The position numbers were made by a program, and so were the translations under genes. Shown in pieces: positions 55,576-64,000 of a DNA stretch of 64,000 bases. Positions within the stretch are counted from its first letter, which is position 1, and each line of letters starts with the position of its first letter. The notes beneath the pieces were generated by a model that was not told the DNA's origin, did not search any database, and saw only the letters and a program-made list of their open reading frames with translations. Source of the stretch: Chaetoderma sp. LZ-2023a. Taxonomy: Eukaryota > Mollusca > Caudofoveata > Chaetodermatida > Chaetodermatidae. The stretch is taken from NCBI GenBank assembly GCA_034401795.1, contig CM067359.1:139292816-139356815 (forward strand). The letters run 5' to 3'.

Positions 55576-56597
55576 CTGTGATGACGATGCAGGATGCAAT
55601 GTTCACCTGTCTATCATATTACTGTCAAAAATTTATATTATAATGAACCCGGGATAATCACCAAAAAAAAACTTTAGAAAAATCTAAAAGATTGTCATGC
55701 ATAAATATATCTAGGTCACATGAAAATAAACAGCCGATTTCTGATGAATAATAACGATTAAAATATTCAGACTTCTCTATAGAAAACTGTGGCAAATATC
55801 TACCATACTTAATGAAGCTTAATGAGGATTAATCAAATATTGACTTGTCTAACTGGCATGATGGACCCGCGTTCAAACTGCTAAACGATATTCCACCACA
55901 CACACAACTGAACTCTTACACAAAGATAATATTTGAGCGGAAAAACTCATATTCATATTTTTCAATTCAGGTCGTGTTCTTGAAAAAAATTTAAATGAAA
56001 AACCTCACTGTAAAATGTAAACAGAGATTTGACACTCGACGTTCAAGATTTGGTATATTTTTTAATTGGACATTAGGAAGGAATCTCATCTGTCACTCAA
56101 GTATCCGACGTTATAATCAAATATGTCACATGTTAGCTGATGTCACAATCAGAAATGACATAGCTCTGTCACGACAATCGAAGTGTCACTAATGTGTCTG
56201 AATCATATGTTTTTGTTGAATTTACAATTTAATAAGCATTCTGTTGAATATTTTGAAAATTATTTCTTGGATAAGAATCACTACTACAATGTGAAACAGA
56301 AATTGGCAAATATAAGTTTATAAATCTTAAAGTTTATTTTCACATATTACTTTTAATTTATTCGTTTTCATTTAAACATTAAAAGCTGTCTTACACTGCC
56401 TCATTTCAAACTAGTATTAGAGCCTGGGCAAGAAATCTTTTAGACTTAATCTCTTCTTCTGACAGACATTCTTAAGCCTACAAAGAGAATAGCTAAAAGC
56501 ACTGCAATATTTCCCCAGAAAGTCTGGGCCTCAGGGCTGGAGGTAACCCTTTATCACTCACTAATCCTTATCAAAATCTCAACTGGACCTAGATCCT
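55576..56597. other. No gene recognised; one diverged B fragment (about 56090-56250)
   Basis: CTGTCACTCAAGTATCCGAC and GTTGAATATTTTGAAAATTA mark an old reverse B copy. The rest is unique AT-rich DNA. Confidence 0.45.
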
Positions 56598-56798
56598 AAC
56601 CCTTTCATGACAAGTCCCTAAAAAAGTAAATTCTTTATGGTACATGTATAAAACTTATTCTCTTGAACATTTTGAAATTAATTTGACTGGAATTCATTGA
56701 CTAATGCAGCAATGGCTTCCAATCAATTTAATTTCAAGTTTTCCTATATGGTTGCCTTGAAAATGAGATTATGGAAATTCATCTGCGAAAGTGTTAAC
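56598..56798 (-). repeat. Family F copy F2
   Basis: Reverse orientation. AACCCTTTCATGACAAG start, arms TTTTGAAATTAATTTGACTG and CAATCAATTTAATTTCAAG, and GCCTTGAAAATGAGATTATG. It shares its TTAA with A53. Confidence 0.65.
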
Positions 56799-56957
56799 CT
56801 TTAACCCTCAAATATATTCAAGAAAATTTAGATTTTCTCATAGAAAATGTCCATTTGCAGACCAAGAGAGGACTATTTTTGAAATTTTACCACTGGAATG
56901 ACTGGCTTGGTTGGCACTGCAGAAGCCGTTTTAGGCTGATATGAGTGTTAGTGTTAA
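56795..56957 (-). repeat. Family A copy A53, one arm lost
   Basis: After GACTGGCTTGGTT the copy jumps to GGCACTGCAGAAGCCG, so the right arm is absent. Confidence 0.75.
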
Positions 56958-57609
56958 GATAGAATGAGTTCACTACAGACCATTTATCTGTATGTCTCAT
57001 TAAATTCACATATTTCTTCTACAGACTGATTTTTCAGTTGATACGAGGTCAGCACTTTACATTATAGTGATTAGGTAGCTAGATTTTGTCAAAGTCATTT
57101 ATTTGCCAACATGCCAGTTCATGTAGGATTATTTTGAATATTTTATTCATTCAACCAGTGCATACATTTATTCTGGTCTATTAACTCTGACAGCTATTCA
57201 TCACGGAAAATATCTTTCATTTAGTTCCAAGTAAATGCCAAAGTGTTGTAAATGAAGCGTGACAAGTTTTTCAAATACTTTACCAAAAGCGTTTGAGATT
57301 TGGAAACATTGCTTATGGAAGATAACATAGTGTCTGGCTTGCATGTGTATTTCTGGGACATACACACTCATGCACTAACACACACGCACATATGCACCCA
57401 CACCCACACATACGCATTCAGCATGCGCGCGCGCGCACGCACGCACGCACGCACACAGGCCACAGATGCCTTATATACCAGTTGTTAAATGTAGAATCAG
57501 AGAATTCAGTTGTCAATGTTTAATGTGTATATGTGTATGGGGGGGGTGGGGGGGGGGGAGGGGGGGGGGGGGGGGGGTTTCAGCTCAGAAGTTCTAAGCA
57601 ATTCCAGCA
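56958..57609. other. CA/CG microsatellite (57361-57460) and long G tract (57539-57577)
   Basis: CACA, CGCG and CGCA units are followed by almost 40 bases of G with few interruptions. No gene. Confidence 0.8.
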
Positions 57610-57852
57610 TTAATCCTTTCACTAATTGTCAAGATTGATCAAGAAAATCCAAAACGTTTTCTCAGCATGTATCCATTTGCAGACTAAGAGAAAACTAATT
57701 TGAAAATTTACCACTGGAATGGCTGGCTCGTTAACGATCCAGCCATTCCAGTGCTAAATTTTCAAAAATAGTCTTCTCTTGGCTAACAAATGGACTTTTT
57801 TTCATGACCACTGCAAAAGCCATTTTGAGCGGCTTGACCATTAAAGGGTTAT
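57610..57852 (-). repeat. Family A copy A54, whole
   Basis: TTAATCCTTTCACTAATTGT start and CTTGACCATTAAAGGGTTA end. The centre reads GGCTCGTTAACGATCC, so the loop itself contains TTAA. Confidence 0.8.
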
Positions 57853-58007
57853 CAGACCTCCAGAGAACAAAGATGGCTGCCAAAAAATTGCTAGATGGAA
57901 AGAATGCTGAAAATAATGCCTTAAAATTCCATCATTTTTTTTGGTTCTAGATATGGAAAAATTAAGCTAAGAGGTTTTGTAAAAAACTAAAAAATTAGTT
58001 GGTATGG

Positions 58008-58399
58008 AATTCACGTTTCCAGAGTATACACCCATCATATTATGTCATAATCAACTAGGTGATGTGTAGAATGACATCATCATGAATGACGTTGATAAGT
58101 AAGTCACGAACGCATATTTAAAGACAGTCTATGCGTTGTTGTACAAATTGTATGTCTTTACTATTTAATAAATATTCTGTTGAATATTTTGAAACTAATT
58201 TGACTGGGCGCTGTTGCTGCCGTAGGCAGCAACAGCACCCAGTCAAATTAGTTACAAAATATTCAATAGCTTCCCTGTATAGTTTTCAGTAAATTGATAG
58301 TTAGGGCATTCAGGGATCGATCAATCCCAACACGGTGAGGTGTGGGTGGAACTTAGCTAGTGATGGGCGGGGCATAGCTAAAAATGGAAATGTCCATTA
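58008..58399 (-). repeat. Family B copy B9, best preserved
   Basis: Reverse orientation. The hairpin centre is perfect (GCTGTTGCTGCC GTA GGCAGCAACAGC). Ends TTTCCAGAG and GGAAATGTCCATT. Confidence 0.8.
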
Positions 58400-58804
58400 A
58401 CATGACACCATATGGTCTGCATATATATGTTTATTTATATTGCCATAAACACCAGACCAGACAGGTACAGGTAGGTCTGTATATACTACATACACTTATG
58501 TAAGCTCACAAGTGGATAATTTAACACAGCCATTAGAGTCTTTCAATAAATGCTAGTTTAGCTGATGAAAACCATCCTCCTAACATTATACCTGAACGAA
58601 ATATTGTTCAGTGATTATCGCCAGGATTTCACCGCTAATCCCTCAAACACCTGACTGATTCCAAGAAAATGATAAGCATGGGAGGCGTCGCAGGTAATTT
58701 GACTTAAATTATTTGGTTGCATGTTGCTGTTGCATAGTGTAAAGGGCAATTATTTCGAAAATAAATCTGTAATGCATTTAACATCAAATAACCAGTGTAT
58801 AGTA
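58400..58804. other. No gene recognised
   Basis: Unique AT-rich sequence. Confidence 0.4.
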
Positions 58805-59024
58805 TTAACTCTAACATTTTTATCACTCATATCAGCAAAAAAATGGCTTCTGCAATGGTCGTCGGAAGTGTCCATTTGCAGACTAAGAGAAGACGATCTT
58901 TGAAAATTTACCACTGGAATTATTCCAGTGGTAAATTTTCAAAGTCTTCTCCAGGTTTGCAAATGGATATTTTCTATGAGAAAATGAAAATTTTCTTGAA
59001 TAAATTCGAGGGCTAAAGGGTTAA
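58805..59024 (+). repeat. Family A copy A55, short loop
   Basis: The arms meet directly: CACTGGAATTATTCCAGTG, so the GACTGGCTCG part of both arms is deleted. It shares its TTAA with F3. Confidence 0.8.
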
Positions 59025-59177
59025 CCTGTATCTCAATCTCATGGCAAACAAACAGGAAAGATGTTGAATATTTTGAAATTAATATGACTGAAAGCCATAA
59101 TGCTTCCCTAGCATTTGACTCAATATATGAATATGCTCCTAATTTACTTTTGCAGAGATTTTCCATTGAAATGGTTA
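59021..59177 (+). repeat. Family F copy F3
   Basis: TTAACCTGTATCTCAATCTC start, GAATATTTTGAAATTAATAT arm with the second arm decayed, and CCATTGAAATGGTTAA end. Confidence 0.6.
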
Positions 59178-59434
59178 ATATAATTGATATGTAGTGTCTT
59201 GGAAAGGGGTTACACAAAAACCTATCAATAATAATATAAAATTTTTTAATTATTAAAAATATAAACAACTCTCAATAACTGCTTTTTAAACTGGAATGTA
59301 CAGTCTACATAGACCAGGAAAGCGCAGACCAGGAAATCACAGACACACCCTTCACCACAATGAACAAGAACATGAATGTGAAACTAAGTGAAAATTAATG
59401 TACTTTGATCTTTTTTATCATCTAATGGTGGAAT

Positions 59435-59622
59435 TTAACCCTTTCATCCTCAAATTTGTTGAAATTCTTTTTAATTTTCTCATAGAAATATTTCATTTGG
59501 AAGATAATTTTGAAAATTTATCACTGGAATAACTGGCTCGCCTATCGATTCAGTCATTTCTAGTGATATATCTTTAAAAAGTAGTCTTCTCTTCTTAGGC
59601 AAATTGACCTTTTTCAAGAATG
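59435..59622 (-). repeat. Family A copy A56
   Basis: TTAACCCTTTCATCCTC start. The alpha end is missing. Confidence 0.65.
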
Positions 59623-59750
59623 AAAATGTACTTTTACAATTACTTACGCCTACATTGCATCATGGGATAGATATTGCGAAGTCTCCTATTCAGCTCATTT
59701 CACATTAGTGCAAGAATCACAATAGAAAGGTTTTGATTGGAGAGAGAGAG

Positions 59751-59964
59751 TTAACCCTTTAGCCAAAAACAGCTTCTGCAGTTGTCTTGGATATCCATTT
59801 GCAGACAAAGAGAAGAATAGTTTTTGAAAATTTATCGATGGAATGACTGGCCAGTCATTTCAGTGACAAATTTTCAAAAAAAATACTCTTCTCTTTGTCT
59901 GCAAATGGCCATTTTCTGAGCAAAATTACATTTTCTTGAATAAATTTAAGAGTTAAAGGGTTAA
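59751..59964 (+). repeat. Family A copy A57
   Basis: TTAACCCTTTAGCCAAAAAC start (alpha end shortened). The loop is lost: GACTGGCCAGTC is a direct palindrome. Confidence 0.8.
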
Positions 59965-60165
59965 GAGCATTACCACATTCAGAGAGGATTCTAATGATTA
60001 CCTCAAGATGATATCAGGAAAGGAATTTAGCCAGGAAGAATGGTAGAATTATGTAATAATAATGGCCTCTAGAGAAGCATTCAAGTAAGGAATAAAATAA
60101 CTCAAATAATGTTCAATGAATGATTGATATCTCCTGTCAGAAAAAAATTGGTACAAAAGATGTGT

Positions 60166-60396
60166 TTAACCCTTTATAACCCTCGAATTTATTCAAGAAA
60201 ATTTCAATTTTCTCATAGAAAATGTCCATTTGCAGACCAAGAGAAGACTATTTTTGAAAATTTACCACTGGAATGACTGGCTCGGTTATCCCATTTATTC
60301 CAGTGATAAAATGTTCAAAAATGGTCTTCTCTTGGTCTGCAGATGGACATTCCCCATGACCACTACAAAGGCTGGCATTCTTTGAGAAAGGGTTAA
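60166..60396 (-). repeat. Family A copy A58
   Basis: TTAACCCTTTATAACCCTCG start. Loop-proximal bases of one arm are lost (GGTTATCCCATTTATTCC). Confidence 0.8.
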
Positions 60397-60475
60397 AACA
60401 TCATTAGGACCCACCCATGCTCTCCACAATACATGGCTATAAATACCTTGCATACTTTAAATAGTTTCCTGTTCA

Positions 60476-60693
60476 CTAACTCTTTAATGGTAGAAATTGA
60501 TCAAGAAAATCAAAATATTTCCTTTCGCAGGTCAAGAAGACTCTTTTTACCACTCAAATCAATGAGTGGCTGGGTTACTGAGCCAGTCATTAAAGTGGTA
60601 AATCTTCAAAAATGGTCTCTAAAATGGTCTGCAAATGGACATTCCTTAAGAGCATTACATCAGGCAATTTTGGCCAGCTTGACCATTAAATGG
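60476..60693 (-). repeat. Family A copy A59, diverged
   Basis: CTCTTTAATGGTAGAAATTG start and CAGCTTGACCATTAAATGG end. The left arm is shortened. Confidence 0.65.
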
Positions 60694-60755
60694 ATTCTCT
60701 TTTACGCAGTTTGAAATTCATATAAAAATTGTTAACTTCATCAAAATTTATATAA

Positions 60756-60915
60756 TTAATGGCAAACTTTGGTCAAGAAAATTAACATTTTTGCTTATTG
60801 AGTGTCCACTTGCAGGCCAAAAGAAAACTATTTTTTAAATTGTGAAATGGAATGACTGGCTCGATAATGAATCCAGTCATTCCAGTGGACAATTTTCAAA
60901 AACTTTCTTTCTCAA
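60756..60915 (-). repeat. Family A copy A60, right end missing
   Basis: TTAATGGCAAACTTTGGTC start; the arms hold mismatches and the alpha end is missing. Followed by a family K fragment (about 60930-61020). Confidence 0.6.
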
Positions 60916-61054
60916 ATGAGCAATAATTCTGCACCAGAAAATTTCTTACATCGTTTTCTAAATTGTAATAACTAACACGTTTTTGTTACATTTTAACTTA
61001 CTTATGATCTGTAATGTATATATATACAAAATGTATTAACCCTCGAAATTGTTT

Positions 61055-61228
61055 TTAACCCTTTAAACCCTTGAATTCGTTCAACAAAATTAAAAATTTC
61101 TCAGAGTTATCAAGCCAGTCATTGCAGTGGTAAATTTTCAAAAATAGTCTTCTCTTGGTCTGCAGAAGGCCATTTCTCAACACCCATGCTGAAATTTTTT
61201 TGGGCTGATATGCGTGTTAAAGGGCTAA
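61055..61228 (-). repeat. Family A copy A61, left arm lost
   Basis: The beta end goes from TTTCTCAGAG straight to the loop TTATCAAGCCAGTC, then the right arm and alpha end follow. Confidence 0.75.
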
Positions 61229-61337
61229 TTATCCTTCCTGTACTTGGCAAATATATGCAAAACTACAGTTAATTCAGTAGATGTCTAATTATGTCATGGA
61301 AACCTTTTCTGAGAACAAATTTCTGAATAATACTGAA

Positions 61338-61578
61338 TTAACATAAGCCATTAATGGTCAAATTTGGTCAAGAAAATTTAAATATCTGCCTTTTGAATGT
61401 CCATTTACAGGCTAAGAGAATACAATTTTTGAAAAATTTCCCCCAGAATGACTGGCTCAGTTATCGAGCCAGTCATCAGTGGTAAATTTTCAAAAATTAT
61501 ATTCTCTTGGCCTGTAAATGGACATTCCACACGGCCATAACAGGCTGGTTATGGCCGGCTTGACTGTTAAAGGGATAA
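61338..61578 (-). repeat. Family A copy A62 (GAATACAA subtype)
   Basis: The left arm has TTTACAGGCTAAGAGAATAC and the right arm TATATTCTCTTGGCCTGTAA. Ends are of the GGTCAA type. No gene is seen in 61579-61809. Confidence 0.8.
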
Positions 61579-61809
61579 ATGATAAAATTACAGATAACGG
61601 GTGAGTTTAGATGTAGATAGATACATATTAATATACACAGACATTCTAAGGTCTATGTTATCAGGACTTGCACAGCAACTCCAGAACTTGTAAATTAGCT
61701 CAACAAAGCCAGTATTCAGAGTATCCATTTCACTCTAACCAATCTATTTCATGTCAACATCAAGCCCAGATACCATCAGTACTGAAATCTCCAGTTCAGA
61801 ATTGAACAA

Positions 61810-62048
61810 TTAAAACCTTTTAACACTCACGCTACCAAAAACAGCTTCCGTAGTGGGCTTGAGAAATGTCCATTTGGAGACCAAGAAGACTGTTTGAAAA
61901 TTTACTAGTAGAATGACCGGTTCGATAACCGAGCCAGTTATTCTAGTGGTAAAATTCTTTTTAAATAATCTTATCTTGGTCTGCAAATGCACACTTTCCG
62001 CGAGAAAATTAAAATTTTCTTTAACCATTTTGAGTGTTAAGGGGTTAA
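61810..62048 (+). repeat. Family A copy A63
   Basis: TTAAAACCTTTTAACACTCA start and AGTGTTAAGGGGTTAA end. The arms have several mismatches. Confidence 0.75.
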
Positions 62049-62531
62049 TCAAAATCTGGACTCTGGACTTGCCTGTAGGCATGGTGACAAAATCTCAAAA
62101 CTGCTAGAGCAAAGAATAGACAGAAAAGAGCAAGAAGTCTCCCCAGGCTGAATAACAAAAGATGCATAGAGCGTGACCACTTTAATAGTACATCCATGCC
62201 TAGCAGACTGTGAGACAGAATCTGGGAAAACTCTGTGCATCCTCTGTCATCTTGTCACAAGTGTCCACCTCCTTTAAGTGCTTCAGCTTTGACATGTCCA
62301 GCTAGAGCGCTTTTAGGGCACACTTTTGCACTAGGGCACACTTCTGAGTCCAGCACTTCATGAAGGAAACATTTGGAATGATTTCTGATTTTTCCCTTAA
62401 TGTTGGCTACTTCAGATGTTTTGAAGAGTAGCAGCATTGTATTCTAGACTATTGGTAATTGGTATTGGTATCCGTCACAGATTGGTATCTGTCACAATAA
62501 TTTTTAGAATGTACTGTATGCTTCTAGTCAA
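62049..62531. other. No gene recognised
   Basis: Two 60-codon minus-strand frames show no domain. ATTGGTATC/GTCACA words repeat around 62455-62500. Confidence 0.4.
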
Positions 62532-62792
62532 TGGACCTTTAATCAGTTTATACATCAATCATATGACGTGGGAATCAACTATGTGATGTATAGGATGATG
62601 TCATAATCAATGATGTCATGAATGATGTAGATAAGTTTGTCATGAATGGATATTTGATTACGGAATAAACATTGTTGCACGAATTTTATGTCTTTACTCT
62701 TTAATAAATATGCTGTTGAATATTTTAATACTAATTTGCCATAGGCAACAACAGCAAGCACCCAATCAAATTAGTTGCAAAATATTCAACAC
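62532..62792 (-). repeat. Family B copy B10, partial
   Basis: Reverse orientation. The right half and part of the hairpin are present (GCAACAACAGC) but the copy stops at TTCAACACC, before the GC-rich left half. Confidence 0.7.
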
Positions 62793-63124
62793 CTAGCGCC
62801 ATGATAATCGGTGATCGGCAACATCAAAGAGCTTCAAAGAAGCAGAAAAGAAAACACAAAAACTTATCTCACGGCATCAAACAAATACATGTAAGCTGCG
62901 CAATACTATTTTTTGTTTATACAAGACTATCGATGAATCACAAGCAACCTCTAGGTGGCAAACACTCTGGTTTCTCAGCCAAATTGAGTTAATTTGGACT
63001 GTCAGATTTGTGTCTTCAATTCTTATATTTGTGGAATTTATAATTTGCATCTTCTTGAATTTTGAGTAGTCATATACATAAGAATCGGGGTTAAAATAAT
63101 AGTATTGACCCACTGAAAGCATTT
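62793..63124. other. No gene recognised
   Basis: Unique AT-rich sequence. Confidence 0.4.
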
Positions 63125-63161
63125 TATGGCGTCAGACGCGCTACCATTGCGCCACAGGGCC
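63125..63161 (-). pseudogene. tRNA-Trp-like 5' half
   Basis: On the minus strand it reads GGCCCTGTGGCGCAATGGTA then GCGCGTCTGACGCCA. It has an acceptor strand, a D arm with box A, and the start of an anticodon arm with CCA, as in tRNA-Trp, where CTCCA is usual. Pairing stops after the loop and no T arm or B box follows. It is a truncated tRNA copy or a repeat head, not a working gene. Confidence 0.55.
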
Positions 63162-63730
63162 GAGATTTTATGGACATGATTCTATATATTCAATTCCTAG
63201 ATTAGAGCCAGTGGTTTTCCGCGATAATGGAAAATAAACGGAATTCACAGAATTGGCAATTTGAAACGGAAAGATGATTTTTAAATCTTATTTTTCCGCA
63301 AAATATTTGTAAATTGAAATGAAAACATGATATTCAAGCAGAAATTAACGGGTCAAAGGCATTTTCCTCCAAAACCGGAGACATTCTCGTGTCTCATATC
63401 TCCGCCACCGTAACTTTATACTGTCTGGGAATAACTAATAACACAATCCACAACAGAAATTTGACTGTTTCATTGACTAAGTGCACTTGCCGCCTAGATG
63501 ATGTAAGTTTGCGAAACATCAGTGAAACGGAATCGGCAATTTTGTAAAACAGAAAATGGCAAATGTTGAAATGGAAAACCACTGTCCCTACTAGATCTCC
63601 CTTTAACTGTGCATTCCTCCATTCGATCTAGCTGTAAATATATAGGTACCCATAATGGCAGATGTGTTCCTGTATATGGCTGCTGCCAAAATGGACCTCC
63701 AAATAAACAGGGATGTAAGATGCAAACCGT
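63162..63730. other. No gene recognised
   Basis: GAAAATGG and GGAAAACCACTG words recur (about 63210-63245 and 63550-63580) in opposite orientations, suggesting an old inverted-repeat element. Boundaries are not clear. Confidence 0.35.
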
Positions 63731-63970
63731 CATAACCCTTTGATCCTTGAATTTGTTCAAGAAAATTTCAATTTTCTCATAGAAAATGTTCATTTGCAGA
63801 CCAAGCGAAGACTGTTTCTGAAAATTTACAACTGGAATGATTGGCTCGGTTATCGAGCCAGTCATTCCAATGATAAATTTTCAAAAATAGTCTTCTCTTG
63901 GTCTGCAAATGGACATATCTAAGAGCACTGCAGAAGCCATTGCTGACTGATATGAGCGTTAAAAGGCTAA
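63731..63970 (-). repeat. Family A copy A64, whole
   Basis: ATAACCCTTTGATCCTTG start and AGCGTTAAAAGGCTAA end, with a strong hairpin. Confidence 0.8.
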
Positions 63971-64000
63971 GAGCATGCAATAGTGTGATTAGGTGCTACA

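Larger units (their letters stand above)
28000..64000 (-). other. Probable Eph intron or 5' side of the gene, upstream of the exon
   Basis: The exon has a working-looking acceptor, so an upstream exon must exist, and it must end one base into a codon. I looked on the minus strand for a signal-peptide exon with a phase-1 donor and found none I can defend. It may be a short exon I missed or may lie beyond 64000. The stretch is mostly repeats. Confidence 0.5.

Noticed and set aside
57300-57488. His/Thr/Arg-rich plus-strand frame
   Set aside because: Derived from the CA/CG microsatellite at 57361-57460.
59645-59690. Minus-strand ATG and GTAAGT donor in the right phase for Eph exon 1
   Set aside because: It would encode only MMQCR with no signal peptide, so it is most likely chance.
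63494-63865. 123-codon minus-strand frame
   Set aside because: Its start lies in family A copy A64 (MTGSITEPIIPVVNFQK is a common read-through of the hairpin) and the rest has no domain.

Overview
The window looks like intronic DNA from an invertebrate animal, most likely a bivalve mollusc. It is AT-rich and rich in TACATGTA-type words. It carries a tRNA-like SINE whose conserved core I recall from molluscs, and an element with 'CAAGAGGCCCAAGGGGCC' ends of a kind I recall from bivalve genomes. This placement rests on recall of repeat types; no database was searched. No complete protein gene is present.

Host gene. The one convincing host coding feature is an 80-bp exon on the minus strand at 27920-27999. 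It has a good acceptor and a GTAAGT donor, and encodes the start of an Eph-receptor ligand-binding domain (LLDTTTTSEVELGWTTYP). The exon that normally follows it (starting near WEEV) is not in the 27.9 kb downstream. The window is therefore mainly two very large introns, or an intron plus 5' flank, of an Eph receptor tyrosine kinase gene.

Repeats. Most of the remaining DNA is short non-autonomous elements with long internal hairpins. Family A has roughly 60 copies, about 230 bp each when whole, with TTAACCCTTTAA ends and two arms of about 80 bp around a short loop. Families C, D and F also end in TTAA. These four families behave like piggyBac-type MITEs: they abut through a single shared TTAA many times, and one A copy sits inside the TTAA of another A copy (44874-45320). 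Family B (about 390 bp) is different: it carries TGACGTCA motifs and a CAG|GTAAGC splice-donor-like site. A composite hAT-like element (7117-7555 and 24313-24800) has an A-like hairpin as its core.

Other elements. A 5'-truncated Penelope-like retroelement (53246-55359) lies inside a B copy with a 14-bp target duplication. It keeps a GIY-YIG nuclease end, a two-finger C2H2 open frame, a candidate hammerhead ribozyme and a TATA-like promoter. A SINE at 15555-15790 has 12-bp target duplications. There are three notable tandem arrays: about 13 units of 180 bp carrying nuclear-receptor DR1-like sites (12352-14668), 9 units of 32 bp (25657-25937), and about 36 units of 20 bp (52184-52918). Long TA, CA and G tracts make up the rest.

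Layout. 1-12 kb: scattered A, C, D and B copies, a TTA-flanked MITE and a hAT-like composite. 12-15 kb: the DR1 array, then B2. 15-27 kb: SINE, A copies, a long TA microsatellite, the second composite and the 32-bp array. 27.9 kb: the Eph exon. 28-41 kb: B and D copies, a hAT-like element and the 1.3-kb CAAGAGGCCC element. 41-52 kb: dense A copies. 52-55.5 kb: the 20-bp array and the Penelope-like insertion. 55.5-64 kb: dense A and F copies and a tRNA-Trp-like fragment. Coordinates of diverged repeat copies are good to about 10 bp; those bounded by TTAA are tighter.
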